Shown: positions 1 through 5,076 of the stretch, piece by piece
Layout: each line of letters begins with the position of its first letter
How positions within the stretch are numbered: the stretch's first letter is position 1
DNA from: Clostridiales bacterium
GTDB taxonomy: Bacteria > Bacillota_A > Clostridia > Peptostreptococcales > Anaerovoracaceae
Length of the DNA stretch: 5,076 nt
Direction of reading: 5' to 3'
NCBI GenBank assembly: GCA_015058265.1
Contig: SVCR01000148.1
Location: 1-5,076 of the forward strand
Notes under the pieces: model-generated
What the model was told of the DNA's origin: nothing
Seen by the model: only the letters and a program-made list of their open reading frames with translations
Databases searched by the model: none
Program-made: the position numbers and the translations under genes

Positions 1-2
1 AC

Positions 3-635
3 TCACGGCACGATCTCCCCTTTGGATATCGCGCAGGCAATATCTTCATCAGACAGGCTTCCATCCCCGTCAAGCACCGCCTCAGCCAGCGCAGGCGAAT
101 ACAATGTCACATCATCTATGAACCTCTCTGTCCGTTCTGCTGCATCCGAAAAATCCACGGCATTCATCTCCAGCTCACTGTTGAGCTCTGCGATAAGAGC
201 ATCGACATCCCGCACGGCAATATCCATTTTGTTAATGAATACAAAAACAGGGATGCCGTGCTCCTGAAGCATCCTGTACAGAGTCCTGGTATGCGCCTGT
301 ATGCCTTCAGATCCGCTGATCACCAGCAGAGCGCAGTCAAGAACTGACAATGACCGTTCGGTCTCTGCAGTGAAGTCCACATGCCCCGGAGTGTCGATCA
401 GCGTCGCTTCGGTCCTGTTCCCGCCGTCTTTGCTGAGCGTAAAGCGGGCCTGCCTTGAAAATATCGTGATGCCGCGGTTTCTTTCGATGATATTGTCATC
501 GAGAAATGCATCTCCGTGATCCACCCTGCCCGGCTTTCTGATCTCTCCTGTAAGGTAAAGAATCGCCTCCGAGAGAGTGGTCTTGCCCGCATCCACATGC
601 GCCAGTATTCCTATCGTGATCTTCCTGTTGTTCAT
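3..635 (-). CDS. TetM-like translational GTPase (translation factor GTPase family), stops after the N-terminal 210 residues; probably a broken gene
   Basis: This is the N-terminal G domain of a translational GTPase close to the ribosomal protection proteins (TetM/TetO) and EF-G, which bind the ribosome and act by GTP hydrolysis. Visible motifs are G1 AHVDAGKT (12-19), G2/switch I RGITI (54-58), G3 DTPGHVDF (81-88) with the catalytic histidine H85, and G4 NKMD (135-138). Members are usually 640 residues or more. This frame meets TGA at 3-5 after GEIVP, exactly where relatives continue into the GSA strand of the G5 motif and then domains II-V. A 210-residue product would lack G5 and should not fold as a working GTPase. 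The likely causes are a frameshift, a nonsense change or an assembly error near the edge. The ATG overlaps the ylmH stop by 4 nt and has no clear Shine-Dalgarno sequence, so translational coupling is likely. The sequence looks like the chromosomal clostridial members of unknown role, not an acquired tet gene. It should not be taken as evidence of tetracycline resistance. Confidence 0.85.
   Translation of the reverse strand: MNNRKITIGILAHVDAGKTTLSEAILYLTGEIRKPGRVDHGDAFLDDNIIERNRGITIFSRQARFTLSKDGGNRTEATLIDTPGHVDFTAETERSLSVLDCALLVISGSEGIQAHTRTLYRMLQEHGIPVFVFINKMDIAVRDVDALIAELNSELEMNAVDFSDAAERTERFIDDVTLYSPALAEAVLDGDGSLSDEDIACAISKGEIVP
632..635 (-). other. ATGA stop/start overlap coupling ylmH to the GTPase gene
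   Basis: The ylmH stop (TGA, 632-634) and the GTPase start (ATG, 633-635) share bases as ATGA on the minus strand. The roughly 25 nt upstream carry no purine-rich Shine-Dalgarno sequence. This favours re-initiation by ribosomes finishing ylmH and implies linked expression of the two proteins. Confidence 0.8.
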
Positions 636-1402
636 ATGAATCGCTTTATTCTGATCCGGGTACGCCCCTTACGGGATGTCTCTCCTGTCTCCTCAAGCAC
701 TGCCTTTCCTTTGCCCCTGAGCGCCAGACTCATTCCTTCAGCGACGCGGGCGTCGGGCTTCAGGCACTCCACGTGATCCACAGAAACCAGTCCGCTCCTC
801 ACGGCTTCAGCAGCCTTGGCTCTCGAGATCCTGAAAGCCGAAGATATCACGCTGTCGAGTCTTGGAGAACTGATGCTGCCGGATATCATCTCAAAGCGCG
901 CCTTGGGTATCATGAGGTCTTTTATGCCAATTATCTCTGTTTTTATCTCCACCCTGCCGACACTTGAGAATTCTCTCATAAGAAACTGCGCGATCTCGGG
1001 CATGATCACGATATCTGCGCCGTCTTCTCTTACCAGAATATCGCCCGTGAGCCGTCTGTCTATGCCAAGCGCCAGCATGGATCCGAGATAATCCCTGTGG
1101 CTCAGTTCACGTGAAGCCGCCGGCTTTGTTATACGGAGCACCTCTGCCAGGCCGTCAGCCGCATCCTCATCGCTAAGCTCAAGATCAGCAGGTATACAGA
1201 TCATCATCCTTCGCTCAGCATCATCATATCCCCCATACATGAATACTCTCACGCCGCCCGCAGACCTCGCCTCGCTCATGGCCATCGACTGCTCATGTGA
1301 ATCAAGAAAATCCGTGCCGGTCACATAGTAACCATCACGGCACTGATCTATCCTGTCTGAGATCCTGGCTCTTGTCACTTCATCCTTAGTCACGATAATC
1401 AC
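632..1402 (-). CDS. ylmH: YlmH-family S4-domain RNA-binding protein (ribosome-associated quality control)
   Basis: This 256-residue protein is a YlmH homologue. In Bacillus subtilis YlmH is a ribosome-associated S4 protein that acts on stalled 50S-peptidyl-tRNA complexes in ribosome quality control; its gene often sits in the ylm/divIVA cluster, which is not seen here. The N-terminal YlmH domain shows TDFLD..EQ (30-38), YGGYDDAER (56-64) and HRDYLGSMLALGIDR (102-116). These are followed by GDILV (120-124) and a central FSSVGRVEI strand (145-153). The S4 RNA-binding domain (about 181-246) begins SSPRLDSVIS and continues with SRAKAAEAVRSGLVSVD. A basic tail (RKGRTRIRIKR) is consistent with RNA contact. 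The start is GTG: an in-frame TAA lies immediately upstream, and the first ATG falls only at residue 40, inside the conserved region. The stop TGA overlaps the ATG of the downstream GTPase gene (ATGA). Length and motifs are complete. Family identity is secure; function is taken from Bacillus. Confidence 0.93.
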   Translation of the reverse strand: MIIVTKDEVTRARISDRIDQCRDGYYVTGTDFLDSHEQSMAMSEARSAGGVRVFMYGGYDDAERRMMICIPADLELSDEDAADGLAEVLRITKPAASRELSHRDYLGSMLALGIDRRLTGDILVREDGADIVIMPEIAQFLMREFSSVGRVEIKTEIIGIKDLMIPKARFEMISGSISSPRLDSVISSAFRISRAKAAEAVRSGLVSVDHVECLKPDARVAEGMSLALRGKGKAVLEETGETSRKGRTRIRIKRFI

Positions 1403-1404
1403 TT

Positions 1405-1410
1405 ACCTCT
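1405..1410 (-). promoter_or_regulatory. Ribosome binding site of ylmH, unusually close to the GTG start
   Basis: The minus strand reads AAAGAGGTAAGTG, with AGAGGT as a one-mismatch Shine-Dalgarno sequence. Its GAGG core ends only 3 nt before the GTG at 1402, shorter than usual. An in-frame TAA overlaps the site, so the start cannot lie further upstream. Alternatives are the ATT at 1399 (6 nt from the core) and the GTG at 1393 (12 nt). I keep GTG 1402 as the simplest call. Confidence 0.5.
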
Positions 1411-1454
1411 TTCAGAGTTAGAGCATCAGAATGTCGCTGAGCATCATGAACGCA

Positions 1455-2930
1455 TCACTGACGGATCACAAGCCTTTTCTCGCCGTCATACTTCAGGCTC
1501 TCGTGATCCTTGAAGTATTCTTCCAGTACGTTAGCCGCATTGGTTGCAACTTCGATCGGTCTGCCGTTCTTCTCGATCTCTTCATGAGGAAGGTCGAGAA
1601 AATCTCCGATGTTACCGAAGAAAAACTCCTGCATGGCGACTGTGAACACATCCTTGTCTTCGACTTCCTTTCCGTTCATCTTCAAAGAGATGATCGAGTG
1701 CTTCTTCCGGTCAAACTCACAGAAGAAGCCTTTTGAGAACTGGAACCATTCGCATCGTTCAGCACCATCATCCTCGAACGCTTCATCGCGAAGCATGAAC
1801 GTCACGATATGCCTGAGCTGTTTGCCTGTAAGTCTGAAACATTTCACAGTCCCCTTGAAAGGGAACACCTCCATGAAGTCTTTGACTGTGACTACAGGTC
1901 CCAGTTCCGGCAGGCGTATGCTTCCGGAGCCGAGCAGAACAAGATCCGCACCGAGCTGATCGCGCATGCATTCTGCCATCAGATCTCCGAGTTCGGTCTC
2001 CATGTTGCGCGCCGGGTGTGTGTAGGCGCGGGGGAATCTTGTAAGAACGCATCCGTACTTCTCGTCTGTATATTTCTTGTACTCTTTGACTACCTTCTCA
2101 AGAGCCTTATCCCGCGGGCAGTTCTCCTCTGTGACAGGGATGCACTGCCATGTATATGAATCCATGCAGTTCTTATCCGTGTCCACCATTATGTCAAAAC
2201 GTCCGATCTGGTCTGTGCCGACTGCTGCCTGCACGATCGGGATCCCTGCCACTACACAAGGCTCGGAGAGAAGAGTATGGCTGTGTCCTCCGATGATCAT
2301 GTCTACCCCATATGCAGGATCGAGCGCCTCCGCAAGCTTCTTGTCATCTTCGATACCGATATGCGTGAGCAGAACAGTAAGATCGATGTCAGTCGTGCGG
2401 TACGCGTCGCAGATCTTTCCGACCTCGGATGCCGCATCCTGTATATCTATCAGGGTGCCGACAAGCCCCTCGCTCTTTGTATTGGCCAGCACCTCCTCAG
2501 TCAGTATGCCGATGAACATCACGCGCATCCCGTCGATCTCTTTTATGTAGTGCGAGTTGAAAAGACGGTTCCCGACATATTTTATATACATGTTTGCATT
2601 TATGATCGGAAATGATGCGCACTTCTCTATGAACAGAAGGTGCGCAAGCCCGTAATCCGCCTCGTGATTGCCTATCGTCACGACATCCGGCGCCAGCAGG
2701 TTCATTATCTCTATCGTCGAGAGGCCCTGGAACTCGCTGTCGATCAGCGAGCCGCGGAACATGTCTCCGGAGATGGAATAGATGACATTCTTCTCCTCGT
2801 TGCGGACCTTATTGATATATCCGGACAGGCGCGAAACTCCCCCTATGAGCTTGTCGTCCACCTTCTCTGCGAGGAAATCCCCGTGAAGGTCGTTGGAATG
2901 CAGCAGTGTCAGTTTTTTCAGATTCTTCAT
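1455..2930 (-). CDS. Bifunctional metallophosphatase/5'-nucleotidase, YunD/UshA family, without signal peptide
   Basis: This 491-residue protein belongs to the two-domain 5'-nucleotidase family, which hydrolyses nucleoside 5'-phosphates or related phosphoesters using two metal ions. The N-terminal metallophosphatase domain (about 6-250) shows all the ligand motifs: NDLHG (D14, H16), SGDMF (D56), GNHEADYG (N88, H89), LLTHIG (H190) and GGHSH (H216, H218). The C-terminal substrate-binding domain (about 294-480) shows ETELGDLMAE (311-320), GSGSIR (334-339), VTVKDFMEVFPF (347-358) and SKGF (399-402). The usual NGGGIR loop reads GSGSIR here, with the arginine kept. The N-terminus goes straight into the first beta strand, so there is no signal peptide or anchor. 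The protein should be cytoplasmic, unlike secreted UshA and like Bacillus YunD. The ATG is preceded by AGGAAAGGA at 8 nt spacing, which supports this start. The stop is TGA, and ylmH follows after 52 nt. Family assignment is secure. The true substrate (UMP/CMP, a sugar nucleotide or another phosphoester) cannot be read from sequence. Placement behind carB makes a role in nucleotide balance plausible but unproven. Confidence 0.93.
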   Translation of the reverse strand: MKNLKKLTLLHSNDLHGDFLAEKVDDKLIGGVSRLSGYINKVRNEEKNVIYSISGDMFRGSLIDSEFQGLSTIEIMNLLAPDVVTIGNHEADYGLAHLLFIEKCASFPIINANMYIKYVGNRLFNSHYIKEIDGMRVMFIGILTEEVLANTKSEGLVGTLIDIQDAASEVGKICDAYRTTDIDLTVLLTHIGIEDDKKLAEALDPAYGVDMIIGGHSHTLLSEPCVVAGIPIVQAAVGTDQIGRFDIMVDTDKNCMDSYTWQCIPVTEENCPRDKALEKVVKEYKKYTDEKYGCVLTRFPRAYTHPARNMETELGDLMAECMRDQLGADLVLLGSGSIRLPELGPVVTVKDFMEVFPFKGTVKCFRLTGKQLRHIVTFMLRDEAFEDDGAERCEWFQFSKGFFCEFDRKKHSIISLKMNGKEVEDKDVFTVAMQEFFFGNIGDFLDLPHEEIEKNGRPIEVATNAANVLEEYFKDHESLKYDGEKRLVIRQ

Positions 2931-2938
2931 ATTATCAT

Positions 2939-2947
2939 TCCTTTCCT
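2939..2947 (-). promoter_or_regulatory. Ribosome binding site of the 5'-nucleotidase gene
   Basis: On the minus strand this reads AGGAAAGGA, ending 8 nt before the ATG at 2930. It lies in the 44-nt gap after carB. It is a good Shine-Dalgarno match and fixes the start codon. The gap shows no hairpin plus T-run and no clear -35/-10 pair, so the gene is probably read through from carB. Confidence 0.75.
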
Positions 2948-2974
2948 GTAAGGTGTATCGATCTCATCCCGGGA

Positions 2975-5076
2975 TCAGGCGTCTATTGTCGAAACAGTCT
3001 GTGTCGTTTCTTCAAGCACATCGAGCAGCACGCTTACTGTATCCAGCGAGGTGAAGAGAGTCGCGTTGTTTTCGCTCGCGCACTGCCTTATCAGAGCCCC
3101 GTCGTTTGCGGTAACGTGGTCGCCCGCCTTCCTGGTGTTCAGTATGTATGCGATATGCCCTTTGCGGATCGCTTCAGGAATCTCATCAGAGCCCTCGCTT
3201 ATCTTTTTCATCTCGCGCGTCCTTACCCCGTTTTCTCTGAGGAAAACAGCCGTGCCGTGGGTCGCCTCTATATTGAACCCGAGCTTGTAGAATCTCCTTA
3301 TCAGAGGAAGCGCCTCCGCCTTGTCATCTCCGGCAAGCGTCGCCAGCACGGTACCATAATTGCGCAGTTTTGTTCCGGATGCGATAAGAGCCTTGTAGAG
3401 CGCCCGGTTCAGCTTGTTGTCGTAGCCTATCGCCTCTCCCGTGGACTTCATCTCAGGCGAGAGATACGTATCGAGTCCCTTTATCTTGTTGAAGCTGAAG
3501 ACCGGGACCTTCACATAGAATCTCTTCTTCTCCTCAGGATAGAGGTCGAATATGCCCTGCTCCTTCAGCGATTTGCCCAGAATAGCATCCGTCGCAATAT
3601 CCGCAAGGCTGTATCCCGTAGCTTTTGAGAGGAACGGGACCGTTCTTGAAGATCTCGGATTCACCTCGATGACGAATACATCATCATTCCCGTCAACGAT
3701 GAACTGGATGTTGTAGAGTCCGATCATGCCCATGCCCCTGCCGAGCTTTTTTGCGTACTGCAGTATAAGGCCTTTCACTTTGTCGCTTATTGAGAACGCC
3801 GGGTAGACCGAGATCGAGTCTCCGGAATGGATGCCGGTCCGCTCGACAAGCTCCATGATCCCCGGAACAAAGACATCGCGCCCGTCGCATACGGCGTCGA
3901 TCTCGACTTCCTTGCCGAGTATGTACTTGTCTACCAGAACAGGCTTGTCCTCGTCGATCTCCACCGCAGTCTTCAGGTACTGCCTCAGCTGAGCCTCATC
4001 ACCCACTATCTGCATGGCGCGGCCGCCAAGCACGAATGACGGCCTTACCAGAACAGGATAGCCTATCTCAGCCGCCGCCCTGACTCCGTCTTCGATCCTT
4101 GTGACAGCGCGCCCCGGAGGCTGCGGGATACCGAGCTCCTCAAGCACCTTCTCGAATCTGTCTCTGTTTTCCGCGCGGTCGATGGCTTCGCAGTCCGTTC
4201 CGATGAGCTTCACGCCCCTCTCCATGAGAGGTTCGGCGAGGTTGATGGCGGTCTGTCCTCCGAGCGTTGCGATAACGCCCTCAGGCTGCTCGAAGTCGAT
4301 GATGGCCATGACGTCTTCCGTCGTGAGCGGCTCAAAATAGAGCTTGTCGGCGGTGGTATAGTCTGTCGAAACTGTTTCTGGGTTGTTGTTGATAATGATC
4401 GCTTCGTATCCGGCGCGCCTTATGGTCTGAACGGCGTGCACCGTTGAGTAGTCGAATTCAACGCCCTGCCCGATCCTTATTGGTCCGGCTCCAAGCACGA
4501 TTATCTTCTTCCTGTCCGTGTGCTTCGACTCGTTCTTTCCTGTATATGAGGAGTACAGATATGCTATGTATTTGCCGGTATGCAGCGTGTCCACCATCCT
4601 GAACACAGGCACGATGCCGTTCTTCTTCCTCTTCTGATAAACTTCAGTCTCGCTGAGGTTCCACAGCAGCGCGATCTCTTTATCCGAAAATCCCATTATC
4701 TTGGCAGCCCTGAGAGTTTCGATGTCGTTGATGCGCTCCCTGAGAGTCTTCTCCATATCGACTATGGATCTGAACGCCTCGAGGAATATCTCCGTGATCT
4801 TAGTGACCTCATGTATTTCATCTGTGCCGGTCCCGCGTCTGAGAAGCTCTGCGATGGCATACATGTTGTCATCACGGGATTCGGATATGTACTCCATCAG
4901 GCTGTCGCGGCTCATTCCGTCGAACCTGGCAAGATGCAGATGACAGGCTCCGGTCTCGAGCGACCTTATCGACTTCAGGAAGCTCTCTGTAAGAGTAGCT
5001 CCTATTCCCATCACCTCTCCGGTAGCTTTCATCTGGGTGCCGAGCACATTGGTCGCGTCACTGAATTTATCGAACG
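2975..5076 (-). CDS. carB: Carbamoyl-phosphate synthase large subunit, C-terminal 699 residues (5' end outside window)
   Basis: This is the large subunit of carbamoyl-phosphate synthase. With the glutaminase subunit CarA it makes carbamoyl phosphate from glutamine-derived ammonia, bicarbonate and two ATP, for pyrimidine and arginine synthesis in the cytoplasm. The frame stays open to the right edge and begins there with FDKFSDATNVLGTQMK, the junction after the first ATP-grasp half. About 370 N-terminal residues are therefore missing, judging from the usual length of about 1070. In fragment numbering, the oligomerisation region spans about 25-160. The second (carbamate-phosphorylating) ATP-grasp half follows, with GAGPIRIGQGVEFDY (195-209), PETVSTDY (232-239), RPSFVLGGRAM (344-354), HSGDS (416-420) and EVNPRSSRT (470-478). 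A C-terminal MGS-like allosteric domain (about 564-699) carries EATHGTA and ILNT, matching the effector site that binds UMP in relatives. It ends in TGA, 44 nt before the nucleotidase gene. The frame is intact and no key residue looks lost. Identification is very secure; the symbol pyrAB would be used in Bacillus. Confidence 0.97.
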   Translation of the reverse strand, partial: FDKFSDATNVLGTQMKATGEVMGIGATLTESFLKSIRSLETGACHLHLARFDGMSRDSLMEYISESRDDNMYAIAELLRRGTGTDEIHEVTKITEIFLEAFRSIVDMEKTLRERINDIETLRAAKIMGFSDKEIALLWNLSETEVYQKRKKNGIVPVFRMVDTLHTGKYIAYLYSSYTGKNESKHTDRKKIIVLGAGPIRIGQGVEFDYSTVHAVQTIRRAGYEAIIINNNPETVSTDYTTADKLYFEPLTTEDVMAIIDFEQPEGVIATLGGQTAINLAEPLMERGVKLIGTDCEAIDRAENRDRFEKVLEELGIPQPPGRAVTRIEDGVRAAAEIGYPVLVRPSFVLGGRAMQIVGDEAQLRQYLKTAVEIDEDKPVLVDKYILGKEVEIDAVCDGRDVFVPGIMELVERTGIHSGDSISVYPAFSISDKVKGLILQYAKKLGRGMGMIGLYNIQFIVDGNDDVFVIEVNPRSSRTVPFLSKATGYSLADIATDAILGKSLKEQGIFDLYPEEKKRFYVKVPVFSFNKIKGLDTYLSPEMKSTGEAIGYDNKLNRALYKALIASGTKLRNYGTVLATLAGDDKAEALPLIRRFYKLGFNIEATHGTAVFLRENGVRTREMKKISEGSDEIPEAIRKGHIAYILNTRKAGDHVTANDGALIRQCASENNATLFTSLDTVSVLLDVLEETTQTVSTIDA

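Larger units (their letters stand above)
3..5076 (-). other. Putative operon carB - 5'-nucleotidase - ylmH - GTPase
   Basis: The four genes share a strand with gaps of 44 nt and 52 nt and a 4-nt overlap. Neither gap holds a recognisable intrinsic terminator or promoter by eye. A single transcript entering from the right edge is the simplest reading. Any promoter, and any PyrR- or UMP-type control of the pyrimidine end, would lie outside this window. Confidence 0.6.

Noticed and set aside
3..5. TGA read as selenocysteine or as a reassigned sense codon
   Set aside because: The residue expected after the proline could be Cys, which suggests Sec. However, translational GTPases are not known selenoproteins and no downstream sequence is available to look for a SECIS element. 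TGA is the ordinary stop of carB, the nucleotidase and ylmH here, so genetic code reassignment is excluded.
3..635. Tetracycline-resistance gene
   Set aside because: The G domain resembles TetM-type proteins, but its switch I region and context fit the chromosomal clostridial group of unknown role. It is also truncated and not on a visible mobile element.
1421..1446. Direct repeat GAGCATCA at 1421-1428 and 1439-1446 in the nucleotidase-ylmH gap
   Set aside because: It is only 8 bp and two copies, with no palindrome or partner elsewhere. It is compatible with chance and not a terminator or operator I can support.
2077..2550. A 157-codon plus-strand open frame, and similar ones at 1431-1736, 1609-1959 and 1809-2159
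   Set aside because: All are antisense to the intact nucleotidase gene, are Ser/Arg-rich without domain character, and have no convincing ribosome binding site.
2906..3628. A 240-codon open frame on the plus strand
   Set aside because: It lies antisense to carB and the start of the nucleotidase gene, both clear family members. The translation shows no recognisable domain and is Arg/Leu-rich, as expected of a mirror frame.
2975..5047. CarB starting at the GTG at 5047
   Set aside because: The frame continues upstream to the edge with FDKFSDATN, the conserved CarB linker, so this GTG is an internal valine codon and the gene is cut by the window.

Overview
The window is a compact, one-directional gene cluster. 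All four recognisable genes lie on the minus strand, so transcription runs from high to low coordinates: carB (5' end cut off by the right edge), a 5'-nucleotidase-family phosphoesterase, ylmH, and a translational GTPase related to the ribosomal protection proteins (TetM/TetO type). Gaps are short (44 nt, 52 nt, then a 4-nt overlap). I see no terminator or convincing promoter between genes, so an operon transcribed from beyond the right edge is the simplest reading.

The gene content suggests a Bacillota, most likely Clostridia (Lachnospiraceae or a related order). The reasons are a YlmH-type S4 protein, a signal-less nucleotidase resembling Bacillus YunD, and the clostridial flavour of the TetM-like GTPase, whose switch I region reads GDAFLD...ERNRGITIF. 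GC content looks close to 50% by eye. This placement is inference from protein character, not a search. No tRNA, rRNA, CRISPR array, insertion sequence or phage gene is visible, and no stretch over 300 bases lacks a gene.

Region by region: 2975-5076 holds the C-terminal two thirds of the carbamoyl-phosphate synthase large subunit (pyrimidine and arginine precursor synthesis). 1455-2930 encodes a probably cytoplasmic metallophosphatase/5'-nucleotidase. 632-1402 encodes YlmH, a ribosome-associated S4-domain RNA-binding protein with a forced non-ATG start. 3-635 encodes the start of the TetM-like GTPase, which stops after 210 residues, just before the expected G5 motif of the GTPase domain.

The first two genes concern nucleotide metabolism and the last two concern the ribosome, with ylmH and the GTPase joined by an ATGA overlap. 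The point most worth checking is the early stop in the GTPase, which looks like a broken gene or a sequence error at the window edge. I found no clear sign of an entirely new system. The most suggestive arrangement is the translationally coupled ylmH-GTPase pair.
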